Shown here: positions 25,986-34,177 of the stretch, one piece after another | Numbering within the stretch: position 1 is the stretch's first letter | Layout: each line of letters starts with the position of its first letter | Assembly (NCBI RefSeq): GCF_019443085.1 | Contig: NZ_JAHZIL010000003.1 | Location: forward strand, 682,001 to 746,000 | Direction: 5' to 3' | Origin: Marinobacter sp. F4218 | GTDB lineage: Bacteria > Pseudomonadota > Gammaproteobacteria > Pseudomonadales > Oleiphilaceae | DNA length: 64,000 bases | Notes under the pieces: generated by a model | Database searches by the model: none | What the model was told of the DNA's origin: nothing | The model's input: only the letters and a program-made list of their open reading frames with translations | Program-made: the position numbers and the translations under genes

Positions 25986-26006
25986 CGTTACTCCTCTTTG
26001 GTAACG
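25986..26006 (-). promoter_or_regulatory. Stem-loop with GGA in its loop just upstream of the DUF1326 start
   Basis: On the minus strand CGTTAC-CAAAGAGGA-GTAACG forms a 6-bp stem with a 9-base loop holding AGAGGA, and ACGGAG lies directly before the ATG. Both fit the A-N-GGA core bound by CsrA/RsmA, and the loop GGA is also the likely Shine-Dalgarno. Control by CsrA is inferred. Confidence 0.4.
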
Positions 26007-26019
26007 CAGCCTCATAACC

Positions 26020-26057
26020 TAATAATAAACCCGGCCCGAACGGGCATTAGATTATTA
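26020..26057. promoter_or_regulatory. Imperfect long dyad between the DUF1326 and VTT-like genes
   Basis: Outer arms TAATAAT (26020-26026) and ATTATTA (26051-26057) enclose an inner GCCCG-AA-CGGGC. It lies 38 to 75 bases upstream of the DUF1326 start codon and about 60 bases after the upstream gene's stop. It may be an operator or a terminator. Confidence 0.35.
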
Positions 26058-26115
26058 ACGACACAAAATCCGGCGATTATTCGTGGGGCGCTTAAAAAGT
26101 GCAGGTGCGGCCGGC

Positions 26116-26796
26116 TCAGATCGGCCAGTTGGCAATCCGGTCGCCGAACACCATCAACAAGAGGGGAATGGGAGAAATGGCAACCGCTAGCATGAGCAGG
26201 TAACGGTGAAACGAAAACAGTTTGCTCATGCCCGCCATCAATGCCAGGCCACCACCGCCGCCCAGCACCACGTTGCCCGGCAGGTTGATGGCAAGCATCA
26301 ACGTCAGGTAGCGGTGCCTCAGCAACCAGGGCACCAGGCGCCGGGGAGATTTCTCCATCAATCTGGCGAGTCGCTGGTCTGCATCCAGGCCTTGGAAACT
26401 CTCCAGAAAACCGGCCGCCTTCACCAGGCGCACATCCCGCAGAAATCTCGTTATTGTGGCTTCCGGTAACAGTCGTCCGACCAGAAAGGCGAGAGTGAGA
26501 GCAATCAGGGTGCAGCCGTACACGAGGGGGACAATCTTGGGCCCCAGTATCATCATCAGCGCCAGACCGATCTCAACGCCCGGCACAAAGGGAATCGCCA
26601 TCAGCAGAATATAAGCTGCCATGGAGGTCATGATAATCCGGTGCAACATCGGTTCCGTGGTTGGCCGGATGGTCATATCGAGGCCATCAACAATGCCGCG
26701 CGTCAGCAGATTGCCCACGACGACAATCGCAACCAGACAAGCCAGCTTCACCAGTCCGGCGACACGACGGTTGGCCGGCATAACCGACGGGGTCAT
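26116..26796 (-). CDS. VTT-like integral membrane protein
   Basis: A 226-residue protein with about five membrane segments. The arrangement IPFVPGVEIGLALMMILGPK followed by a long hydrophobic helix and, later, AINLPGNVVLGGGGGLALMAG resembles the VTT/TVP38-DedA group, which moves or organises lipids. The match is by pattern only. Its ATG overlaps the stop codon of the upstream secreted-protein gene (ATGA), so the two are translationally coupled. Confidence 0.75.
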   Translation of the reverse strand: MTPSVMPANRRVAGLVKLACLVAIVVVGNLLTRGIVDGLDMTIRPTTEPMLHRIIMTSMAAYILLMAIPFVPGVEIGLALMMILGPKIVPLVYGCTLIALTLAFLVGRLLPEATITRFLRDVRLVKAAGFLESFQGLDADQRLARLMEKSPRRLVPWLLRHRYLTLMLAINLPGNVVLGGGGGLALMAGMSKLFSFHRYLLMLAVAISPIPLLLMVFGDRIANWPI

Positions 26797-27281
26797 GGTT
26801 CGCCAGCCTGTACCAGCTTACCCTTGAACCAAAACTCCTTTTCAAAGGTCCAGTACCAGCGTTTGTTGATCCAGGTGAATGAGCCTTCTATTTCGTCTCC
26901 CCGAACTGTGCCCCGCCAGTACATCACCGCGCCGGAATGCAGGCAGGGCACCTCGGCACGCATCTGAATCGCATCGTCCTGCGCCCTCACCCAATACTCA
27001 ACTTTGGCGTAGCCACAGGTCCGCTCGCACTCTTCGGAAACAAACTGCCCATCCTCGAATACGAGCCGGTCTTCCACATCCAGTGGTTCACCCTTCAGAC
27101 CAAGCTGGCTTTCGAAGATTTTGCCATCCAGCGCCGTGGCTACCGGCATCTGATTGTCTGCGACTCCAACGGGGGACACCGACAACATCAGGGCAAGCAC
27201 CAACCGTAAAGGCAGGCATTGCGTTGGCTGAATAACGGGAAACGCGACGTGGCGGAGAATGTGATCAGGAGAATGTTGCAT
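26793..27281 (-). CDS. Secreted protein of unknown function, coupled to the VTT-like gene
   Basis: A 162-residue protein with an N-terminal hydrophobic signal (LPLRLVLALMLSVSPVGVA, cleavage near residue 43), unusually far in because about 23 polar residues precede it. The mature part has a paired-cysteine element ECERTCGYA and a later cysteine in VPCLHSG, and ends with aromatic strands (WINKRWYWTFEKEFWFKG) suggesting a beta fold. The start is uncertain: a longer frame runs upstream to 27479 but into unlikely sequence. No family is recognised. Confidence 0.65.
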   Translation of the reverse strand: MQHSPDHILRHVAFPVIQPTQCLPLRLVLALMLSVSPVGVADNQMPVATALDGKIFESQLGLKGEPLDVEDRLVFEDGQFVSEECERTCGYAKVEYWVRAQDDAIQMRAEVPCLHSGAVMYWRGTVRGDEIEGSFTWINKRWYWTFEKEFWFKGKLVQAGEP

Positions 27282-27402
27282 CGGCACATACTCCAGGCAG
27301 AGGGCCTGATTACAGTTTAGCCAACCCCCCCTCAAAAGAAAGCCAGGAACACCTCCAGAACACCATTGCCGGAATGAGCATCCCGCCAACGCGCACGGCT
27401 GG

Positions 27403-28572
27403 CTAGCCAGGGGATGCCGTCTGCTCTGGCGGACGGGCCGACTGCTCGAACTCCCGGGCAGAAAGCTGCCACTCCTCACCCCGGTAATAGGCGCGAACGC
27501 GGGGATTCATCACCCGAAACCATAACGGCGGAATCAGTGCGAGGAGGTACATACCGGTATAGCCCGTTGGCAATTGGGGCGCGCCATTGTAATGGCGTAA
27601 TACCTGATAGCGTCTGGCGGGAAAGGCATGATGGTCGGAATGCCGCTGCAGGTGAAACAACCCCATATTGGTGATGAGGTAATTGCTGTTCCAGGAGTGG
27701 GCCGGCGTGGTGCGCTCGTAACGACCATTCGGGAGTTTTCGACGGTGCAGGCCATAGTGCTCAACGTAGTTGATGATTTCGAGGGTGGTGAAACTCATCC
27801 AGCTTACGCCCAGATAGAACACCAGCCCGGCCCAGCCAAACAACAGCAACGACGCCAGTACAAAACACAGGCTGACGGCATTCCACCAGAGCAGTTCGTT
27901 GCGCCAATGCAGCGCAGGTAGCCCGAGCTTCTTCAGCCGGACCGCTTCGAGCTTCCAGGCGTTACGCACATTGTGCAGGTACGCGCGGGGCAGAAAGTGG
28001 TACAGGCTCTGCCCGTAGCGGGCCGATGAGGCATCTTCCGGAGTGGACACCGTCACGTGGTGGCCCCGCAGGTGTTCCACCTTGAACCCGGCATAGCACA
28101 CAGAGGCATAGAGTAGCCCACCGGCCCAGCTCTCCAGCCGGTTGCGCCGGTGAATCAACTCATGACCGACGTTGATTGAAAGAATGGCGCTGACAATACC
28201 GCAGGACATTATCCACCCTACCTTCCCGACCACGGAGAACTGATCGCTGGTCGCGAACACCCAGGCCCCGAAAGACAGCACCGCCAGCTGCGCAGGCACC
28301 ACCATCAGCGTCATAAAGGAATACCAGCGCTGCCCGGACAATTTCTCGACGTCGGCATCGGTGGGATTGGACGCGTCGGTTCCCACCAGGTGGTCGACCA
28401 CTGGAATGATCCCGAAAATCACAAACAGTGGCCACCAGGCGTACAGATTCCAATGCCCGGTTTCGAGCATCGTCCGCCACGCGTCGTAGGGCAGCATAGC
28501 CACCGCAAATACCAGCAGGAACAGCACTTTCTTGAGCGGGATCATGATCCGGGACGGCACTTTCTCCAGCAT
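27403..28572 (-). CDS. alkB: Alkane 1-monooxygenase (AlkB family)
   Basis: A 389-residue diiron membrane hydroxylase. All four histidine motifs are present: HELIH (137-141), EHLRGHH (166-172), NYVEHYGL (268-275) and LQRHSDHHA (308-316), with about six membrane segments. It hydroxylates medium-chain alkanes at the terminal carbon using electrons from rubredoxin; no rubredoxin gene lies nearby. The first motif reads HELIHRR rather than the common HELGHK, a mild divergence. It is divergent from an AraC-type regulator gene with 138 bases between starts, a common arrangement for alkane-responsive control. Confidence 0.95.
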   Translation of the reverse strand: MLEKVPSRIMIPLKKVLFLLVFAVAMLPYDAWRTMLETGHWNLYAWWPLFVIFGIIPVVDHLVGTDASNPTDADVEKLSGQRWYSFMTLMVVPAQLAVLSFGAWVFATSDQFSVVGKVGWIMSCGIVSAILSINVGHELIHRRNRLESWAGGLLYASVCYAGFKVEHLRGHHVTVSTPEDASSARYGQSLYHFLPRAYLHNVRNAWKLEAVRLKKLGLPALHWRNELLWWNAVSLCFVLASLLLFGWAGLVFYLGVSWMSFTTLEIINYVEHYGLHRRKLPNGRYERTTPAHSWNSNYLITNMGLFHLQRHSDHHAFPARRYQVLRHYNGAPQLPTGYTGMYLLALIPPLWFRVMNPRVRAYYRGEEWQLSAREFEQSARPPEQTASPG

Positions 28573-28652
28573 GGGGGTCTCCTTGTGGCCACACCTTTTG
28601 TTGTTTATGCCTTCACTGTGCGCCCATCCTGACCGCGAAACAGGTTGTTAAT

Positions 28653-28668
28653 TGACAGTTTTCTGTCA
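28653..28668. promoter_or_regulatory. Dyad and -35-like box in the alkB/araC intergenic region
   Basis: TGACAG-TTTT-CTGTCA is a perfect 6-bp inverted repeat. Its left arm contains TTGACA (28652-28657), a consensus -35 box for the AraC-type gene; no clear -10 follows at 17 bases. It lies 80 bases upstream of alkB and 43 upstream of the araC-type start. Confidence 0.45.
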
Positions 28669-28710
28669 TTTTCAGACACTGCAGACTGCGCGACACCAGG
28701 AAAAACCGAG

Positions 28711-29766
28711 ATGCACGAGACCGGCCCACAGGCACCAACCGCTGCCCGTTACATCCATAGCCTGTGTCAGCTGCTGGCTACGGCCGACGTGCCCATTGAA
28801 GACCTGCTCTCTGGCACCGACGTGCAGCCGCAACTGCTGGACGCTCCCGATCACTATGTCAGTCACTATAGCCTTGACCGCGTCCTGCATAATGTTGAGC
28901 AGCGCACGGGCGAACTCTATCCCGGAGTACGCCTTGGGCATCACCTGAACATCAGCGCCCATGGGTCCGCCGGCTACGCCGGCCTGACCGCACCCAATGC
29001 GCGCCAGGCGATAGACATCGCGGTCCGCTTTTTCCCGCTGATCACTCAACTGGTGACGCTGAACCTCGACAATACCGGCAAGCACGCGCGGCTTGTCATA
29101 ACCCCCACCCCCGGAATCTCCGAGCGCACCGAGCGGTTCGTGATCCACACCCTGCTTGGCAGCTTTGATGTGATGGGCAGGTTTCTGGTGGGACAACTGG
29201 GGCTGCGTGCGAGCCTGGCATTTCCGCGGCAGGAAGAGCTGTCCGCAAGACTCGGCCCGAGCCTACGAGACATTGCATTTGATCAGCCCCAACACAGTCT
29301 TTCACTACCCCCGGACCGACTGGAAATCCCCTTTGCCCTCGCGGACAGAACAGCTCACGCACAGGCAGTAGCGGAATGCGAAGAAGAACTGAAGCAGTTG
29401 AAACACCGGGGGAGTCTGGCGGAGCAGGTCCTCGCCTTGTTGACCGCCCCCGCCCGCTTGCCCCGGGATCAGGAGAGCGTGGCGGCGCAACTCGGCATGT
29501 CTTCCCGGACACTGCATCGCCGCCTGCAGCGGGAGGGGGTAAGCTACCGGGCACTGCTGCTTGATGCCCGGATCACCGACGCCAAGCACTGCCTGCTCCG
29601 GGAACGCTTGAGTGTCACGGAAACGGCCTACCGCCTTGGCTATGACGATTCCGCCAACTTCACCCGGGCGTTCAGGCAGGCGACGGGGATGACGCCCACC
29701 GGGTTTGTGAAGATGGCCTCAGCCTCTGATCAGGCCATCAGTTCCCGCACGTCCGACAGAAACTGA
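28711..29766 (+). CDS. AraC family transcriptional regulator (AraC_binding/arabinose-type, alkB neighbour)
   Basis: A 351-residue regulator. The N-terminal ligand domain (about 10-220) resembles the OruR/ArgR-like or AlkS-independent AraC group, with SAHGSAGYAGLTAPNARQAI. The C-terminal double helix-turn-helix (about 250-345) reads ESVAAQLGMSSRTLHRRLQ and later AYRLGYDDSANFTRAFRQAT. It is divergent from alkB and is the natural candidate to regulate it. An in-frame start 66 bases upstream is possible; the chosen ATG is near the start of similarity. The 3' end overlaps the convergent threonine aldolase gene by 37 bases. Confidence 0.9.
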   Translation: MHETGPQAPTAARYIHSLCQLLATADVPIEDLLSGTDVQPQLLDAPDHYVSHYSLDRVLHNVEQRTGELYPGVRLGHHLNISAHGSAGYAGLTAPNARQAIDIAVRFFPLITQLVTLNLDNTGKHARLVITPTPGISERTERFVIHTLLGSFDVMGRFLVGQLGLRASLAFPRQEELSARLGPSLRDIAFDQPQHSLSLPPDRLEIPFALADRTAHAQAVAECEEELKQLKHRGSLAEQVLALLTAPARLPRDQESVAAQLGMSSRTLHRRLQREGVSYRALLLDARITDAKHCLLRERLSVTETAYRLGYDDSANFTRAFRQATGMTPTGFVKMASASDQAISSRTSDRN

Positions 29767-30761
29767 TCCACCCGTTCGGTTGTTGTCGCCCAGGAACACA
29801 TAAGCCGGGCCGAACCACCGATGAAATTGTAGAAGCGCCAGCCTTTGGCACGAAGCGCCGCCTGCACGGGGTCCGGCATCTCCACGAAGACGCCGTTTAC
29901 CTGCCTGGGGTAGCGGAGCGTGATACCCGGCAATCCTGCCAGACCATTGGCCAGCCGCTCGGCGCAGGCGTTGGCATGGCGGGCATTCTGCAACCAGACA
30001 TCGCCTTCCAGCAGGCCGCACCAGGGCGCCGAGATAAACCGCATCTTGGACGCCAGCTGGCCGGCCTGCTTACAGCGCCATTCAAAATCCTCCGCCAGGT
30101 GTTTGTTGAAAAACACCACGGCTTCGCCCAGTGCCAGGCCATTCTTGGTGCCGGAAAAACACAGGACATCGACCCCTGCTTTCCAGGTGATCTCCGAGGG
30201 GTGCACGTCCAGCGCGGCCACGGCATTGGCAAACCGTGCGCCATCCATATGAATGTTCAGGTTGTATTGATCGGCGGTTGCCCGGATGGCGCGCAGCTCC
30301 TCCGGAGTGTAGATCGTGCCCACCTCGGTGGCCTGGGTCAGGCTCAACGCCTTGGGCTTGGGGTAGTGGATATCGGTCCGCTTGGTAACCAGGTGCTCGA
30401 TGCTCTGGGGCGTCAGCTTGCCGTCGGTCCCCTGCCCCAGCAACAGCTTTGCACCGTTGGAGGCATATTCCGGACCTCCGCATTCATCGGTCTCAATGTG
30501 CGCCAGCTCATGGCAGATGACGCTGTGAAACGACTGGCCAATGGACGCCAGGGCGAGGGAATTGGCGGCGGTTCCGTTAAAGACAAAGAACACGTCGCAA
30601 TCAGTATCGAACACTCCGCGGATGCCATCTGCTGCCCGCTGGGTCCAGCTGTCTTCGCCGTAAGCCGCCTCGTCCATTCGGTTTGCCGCCTCCATGGCCT
30701 TCCAGGCGGGCGGACAAACTCCGCTGTAATTATCACTGGCGAACTGCTCATACTGGGACAC
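29730..30761 (-). CDS. Low-specificity threonine aldolase (PLP-dependent beta-eliminating lyase family)
   Basis: A 343-residue fold-type I PLP enzyme. The Schiff-base lysine is Lys206 in CFSGTKNGLALG, and IHMDGARFANA carries the cofactor Asp. It splits threonine or allo-threonine into glycine and acetaldehyde. The GTG start before SQYEQF is chosen: an AGGAGG site sits 7 bases upstream and conserved sequence (FASDNYSGVCPPAW) begins immediately after. Longer upstream frames have no support. It follows the LysR gene by 59 bases on the same strand and overlaps araC at the 3' end. Confidence 0.9.
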   Translation of the reverse strand: MSQYEQFASDNYSGVCPPAWKAMEAANRMDEAAYGEDSWTQRAADGIRGVFDTDCDVFFVFNGTAANSLALASIGQSFHSVICHELAHIETDECGGPEYASNGAKLLLGQGTDGKLTPQSIEHLVTKRTDIHYPKPKALSLTQATEVGTIYTPEELRAIRATADQYNLNIHMDGARFANAVAALDVHPSEITWKAGVDVLCFSGTKNGLALGEAVVFFNKHLAEDFEWRCKQAGQLASKMRFISAPWCGLLEGDVWLQNARHANACAERLANGLAGLPGITLRYPRQVNGVFVEMPDPVQAALRAKGWRFYNFIGGSARLMCSWATTTERVDQFLSDVRELMA

Positions 30762-30820
30762 GTCAGGCCTCCTGTCGGGGAAATGGGAAACGAGGTTCAA
30801 CAGCCCCCAAATTACACGAT

Positions 30821-31714
30821 TCAGTGTGAATCGCCAGCACCCAGCCCCAATCCTTCCCGCATCGCCTCGATCACCGTCCTCACCCGGTTGGCCACCGGCT
30901 GGTTCCGGCGGAAGCAAAGCAACAGCGTCTCACTTGCCGGTTTGGACAATCGGTGTGTTTGCACCAACTCCCGCGCCGGAAACGCCTCGACGGCGTAGGC
31001 TGGCAGCACCGTAAACCCAAGGCCCATGCTAACGGGCTGAAGAATCAGGCTGATCTGGTTGGAAAACCCGGCAAGCGGGAACTGGTTGCTGTGGTGGAAC
31101 TCCGGATAGTTGGCGCCCAAAAGCAAACCGGCGTGGTGTGCCCCATCCGGGTGGTCGACAAACCCGAGTTCCATCAACTGCTCCCAGCGCGGCTCACTCA
31201 TGTTTTTCGGCGTCACCAACAGCAGCGGTTCTTCGCCCACCGGCTTGAATCCCACCTCGTCGAGACTTGACGGGCTGGTCATGATACCCACATCGACCCG
31301 ATAGTCGGCGATGGCACGCTCGACATCGGCGTTGGGCGCAAACCGGTAGTCCATGACCAGCTTCGGATGGCGCCGTTGCAGTTCCAAAAGATGGGGATAG
31401 AGTTTCAGCCCCACACTGCCCGGTGACATGATCCGGACCACGCCATCATGCAACGGGTCTGCGCCGATCCGACGCTCCAGATCCGACAGGGACTCAACAA
31501 TCGCACTCGCCTCGCGATACAGCCGCGAGCCCGCATCGGTCAAGGTAAACCGTTTGCCCTGTCGAATGAGCAGCGACCGTTCAAGATGCTGTTCCAGCTT
31601 TCGCACGTGCTGACTGACCCCGGACTGAGTCATGTGCAGCCGCTCCGCGGTGCGAGTGAAATGCCCGACCTCAACCAGGGTGCAGAAGCTGCGTAGCCAG
31701 ACTGGATTTATCAT
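30821..31714 (-). CDS. LysR family transcriptional regulator
   Basis: A 297-residue LysR protein. The helix-turn-helix is LRSFCTLVEVGHFTRTAERL then MTQSGVSQHVRKLEQHL (residues 7-45), followed by a co-inducer domain (about 90-290). It is divergent from a VOC-family enzyme gene with a 97-base gap holding a long dyad 11 bases from this gene's start, and upstream of the threonine aldolase on its own strand. Its targets are probably the VOC enzyme and itself. The ligand is unknown. Confidence 0.92.
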   Translation of the reverse strand: MINPVWLRSFCTLVEVGHFTRTAERLHMTQSGVSQHVRKLEQHLERSLLIRQGKRFTLTDAGSRLYREASAIVESLSDLERRIGADPLHDGVVRIMSPGSVGLKLYPHLLELQRRHPKLVMDYRFAPNADVERAIADYRVDVGIMTSPSSLDEVGFKPVGEEPLLLVTPKNMSEPRWEQLMELGFVDHPDGAHHAGLLLGANYPEFHHSNQFPLAGFSNQISLILQPVSMGLGFTVLPAYAVEAFPARELVQTHRLSKPASETLLLCFRRNQPVANRVRTVIEAMREGLGLGAGDSH

Positions 31715-31724
31715 TACGCCACCT

Positions 31725-31756
31725 ACTTAAAAATATCAAAAATGATAATTTTAAGT
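31725..31756. promoter_or_regulatory. Long AT-rich dyad between LysR and VOC genes
   Basis: Two 14-bp arms, ACTTAAAAATATCA and TGATAATTTTAAGT, flank an AAAA centre and pair at 13 of 14 positions. The dyad is 11 bases from the LysR start and 55 from the VOC start. The location is right for the LysR binding site; the length is well beyond chance. Confidence 0.6.
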
Positions 31757-31811
31757 AATCAATCAAACTTTGTAACCTGCCTTCGGAATCACAGATACAG
31801 GAGGCAACACC

Positions 31812-32312
31812 ATGAGCAACGTATACCCGAGAAATTTCTCCCACATCGGCATCTCGGTACCCGACCTTGAAGCGGCGGTGAAATTCTACACCGAGGTAAT
31901 GGGTTGGTATCTGATTATGAAACCCACCGACATCGAAGAGGATGACAGCGCCATTGGGGAGATGTGCACGGATGTGTTCGGCAAAGGCTGGGATCGTTTC
32001 CGGATCGCCCACCTGTCCACCGGTGACCGGATCGGTGTCGAGCTGTTCCAGTTCAAGAACCAGGAAAATCCGCAGGACAATTTCGAATACTGGAAAACCG
32101 GCGTATTTCACTTCTGCGTTCAGGACCCGAACGTCGAAGAACTCGCGGAACGGATTGTTGCCGCCGGCGGCAGGAAGCGCATGGAAAAACCACGCTACTA
32201 TTACCCGGGTGAAAAACCCTACCGCATGATCTACATGGAAGATCCGTTCGGGAACATCCTGGAGATTTACAGCCACAGCTATGAACTGATCTACAGCGAC
32301 GGTGCTTACTGA
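31812..32312 (+). CDS. VOC superfamily enzyme (glyoxalase/extradiol dioxygenase fold)
   Basis: A 166-residue vicinal-oxygen-chelate protein with two beta-alpha-beta-beta-beta modules. It opens NFSHIGISVPDLEAAVKFY and ends EDPFGNILEIYSHSY. His11, Glu78, His100 and Glu151 occupy the usual metal positions of the glyoxalase-type site; extradiol dioxygenases use two His and one Glu. A GGAGG site precedes the ATG. It is divergently paired with a LysR regulator. The substrate is unknown; glutathione hemithioacetals or small ring compounds are both plausible. Confidence 0.88.
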   Translation: MSNVYPRNFSHIGISVPDLEAAVKFYTEVMGWYLIMKPTDIEEDDSAIGEMCTDVFGKGWDRFRIAHLSTGDRIGVELFQFKNQENPQDNFEYWKTGVFHFCVQDPNVEELAERIVAAGGRKRMEKPRYYYPGEKPYRMIYMEDPFGNILEIYSHSYELIYSDGAY

Positions 32313-32406
32313 GCCAAGCCCCGCTCCAGGCATACGCCAGCAGAGTAGGCTCAGAGTCGCGTGTGGTCATCCGGCGTGCCCGCCGTGGCGGATTGACCGG
32401 CCAGGT

Positions 32407-33105
32407 TCAGCCTGAAAGGCCGAGGTGGGCAGAGTCCTGTTCGATGCAGCGGTCCAGCAGATTGAGATAGTCTGCCTTGGCCTTGCACTTGGTTTCGCGA
32501 TGGGCCCGCATGTTGAGTTTGCGGAATTGCTGTGCGAGTTCGTTCGCGCGAACCATCAGTTCTGAAGGGGCAACAACCTCATCCAGGAAGCCCGCAGCGA
32601 CAGCGCCTTCCGGGTCGTATATTTCGGCGTTGACCACCGAACGGTAGAAATGAGCGGGGGCCAGGCGATGCCGGGCAATCTCGATACCGGTGTGATGCAT
32701 GGTCATGCCTATGGCCACCTCATTGAGACCGAGCTTGAAATTGCCCTCGATGCCAATGCGGTGATCCACCGAGAGCATGATGAACGCGCCCTTGGCAATG
32801 GCATGGCCACTGCAGGCACCAATCACCGGGAGCGGAAATGCCGCCAGGCGCCGGGTCAGTTTCGATCCGACGGTCACCAGAGCCGAAGCCTCGCTCGGGC
32901 CTTTCTGCATTTCTTTCAGATCATAGCCGCCGGAAAAGATTCCAGGCTGCCCCGTCAGGATGACAACGGCCCCATCCTTTTCGGCGCGATCCAGAGCCTG
33001 GTTCAGCTGCTCGAAGACGTCATGGCTCAGGGCATTTGCTTTTCCGTTGGCGATCACAATCGTCGCGACACCATCGTTCAGTTGATATTCAACAAGGTCG
33101 GTCAC
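32407..33105 (-). CDS. Crotonase family protein (enoyl-CoA hydratase/isomerase fold)
   Basis: A 232-residue crotonase. The oxyanion-hole motifs FSGGYDLKEM and CSGHAIAKGAFIML are present. One of the two acid/base glutamates of classic enoyl-CoA hydratase (the one in GCELA) is replaced, here by Phe in KGAFIM, while the second (NEVAIG) is retained. Simple hydratase activity is therefore doubtful and an isomerase, hydrolase or lyase role is more likely. It stands alone with the DnaA-box palindrome upstream. Confidence 0.85.
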   Translation of the reverse strand: MTDLVEYQLNDGVATIVIANGKANALSHDVFEQLNQALDRAEKDGAVVILTGQPGIFSGGYDLKEMQKGPSEASALVTVGSKLTRRLAAFPLPVIGACSGHAIAKGAFIMLSVDHRIGIEGNFKLGLNEVAIGMTMHHTGIEIARHRLAPAHFYRSVVNAEIYDPEGAVAAGFLDEVVAPSELMVRANELAQQFRKLNMRAHRETKCKAKADYLNLLDRCIEQDSAHLGLSG

Positions 33106-33205
33106 CTGCCTATCCTCTTGATGTGGTTCTCGTGTTGGTGTGGTGAACTGTGCCAGCTTCTGTTGCCGGAGGCCACTCCCGGGAATGGGAGCAAACCCAG
33201 CAAGG

Positions 33206-33230
33206 GTTGCCCACAGAATCTGTGGATAAC
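33206..33230 (-). repeat. DnaA-box palindrome, copy A
   Basis: A 25-bp imperfect palindrome: a perfect DnaA box TTATCCACA (read on the minus strand, 33221-33229) and a degenerate box TTGCCCACA (33207-33215) facing each other across GATTC-type spacing. The outer flank AACAAA also matches copy B at 35764. It lies in the gap between the crotonase and GST genes. Confidence 0.6.
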
Positions 33231-33383
33231 TTTGTTAGTAGAGCGAGGAAACGTGACGCCAGGCGCCTTGGACAGGGCACTGCAGGGATAAGGCCAGATA
33301 TTGACCGAAACCGCCGAACATCCGGCGGAGGGTGATGGCGCCGAAGTGTTCGAAGACCTCAAGGAGGGACTCCGTGCAGTCGC

Positions 33384-34028
33384 TCACCCCTGGCCCGTTT
33401 GCGCGGCCAGTGCGTCGTCAATGGCTTTGGCTGCCACCAGGGCCGGGCGCTCGATCAGTCGGGCGACGTAGGATTCAAACTCTGCCCGGCGGGGAATCGA
33501 ACCAAATTCCATGCCCCACATCAGGTGCGACCCCACGTAAACATCCGCCGCTGAAAACCGGTCGCCCGCCACATAGTCATTGGCGGAAACCGCTCCTGCG
33601 ATGGCGCTGACGGTTTGCTCATAAGTGCCGTAACCGACCATCCTTTCCTGGTCCCTGCTCACGTTCGCCTGCAGCACGCGGTCCATAACCGCCGCCTCCA
33701 GGGGACCGGCCGCGAAGAAGAGCCAGCGATAATAGGCGGCACGGTCCTTCGGCTCCGGCGCCAGCCCGGCGTCGGAAAACGCGTCGGCCAGATACGCGCA
33801 GATCGCCGCACATTCGGTCACCACCTGGCCCCGGTGAACCAGGGCAGGAACCTTGCCCATGGGATTGATGGCGAGATAGTCGTCCGCCTTCATCTGGGTG
33901 TCGTAGTCGAGCAGGACCTGACGGTAATCGGACCCGACCTCCTCCAGCATCCAGCGCACAATCCGCCCCCGGGACATGGGGTTGGTGTAAAAAACGAGAT
34001 CGCAGTCGAGGGACTCGGTAATGGCCAT
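33384..34028 (-). CDS. Glutathione S-transferase family protein
   Basis: A 214-residue GST with an N-terminal thioredoxin-like domain (1-85; TNPMSRGRIVRWMLEE and INPMGKVPALVHRGQVVTE with the cis-proline) and a helical C-terminal domain (95-205). The catalytic residue is probably Ser in the MSRGR turn. It conjugates or isomerises electrophiles with glutathione, or acts in redox repair; the class is not resolved. Its 3' side holds the first DnaA-box palindrome. It is divergent from the aminopeptidase gene. Confidence 0.92.
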   Translation of the reverse strand: MAITESLDCDLVFYTNPMSRGRIVRWMLEEVGSDYRQVLLDYDTQMKADDYLAINPMGKVPALVHRGQVVTECAAICAYLADAFSDAGLAPEPKDRAAYYRWLFFAAGPLEAAVMDRVLQANVSRDQERMVGYGTYEQTVSAIAGAVSANDYVAGDRFSAADVYVGSHLMWGMEFGSIPRRAEFESYVARLIERPALVAAKAIDDALAAQTGQG

Positions 34029-34177
34029 GGCATGGCTCCCTTGGGCACAGAGGATTCAGAAAGACTAGCCGAATTATGGGTGCCCACAAGCCGGCTTTTC
34101 CATTGGCCCGGGTATTCCTGGGGAATACAACTATCCTTACGGTTGGGCAAATTCGAAATCGTTTGGAGCACCCGGCC

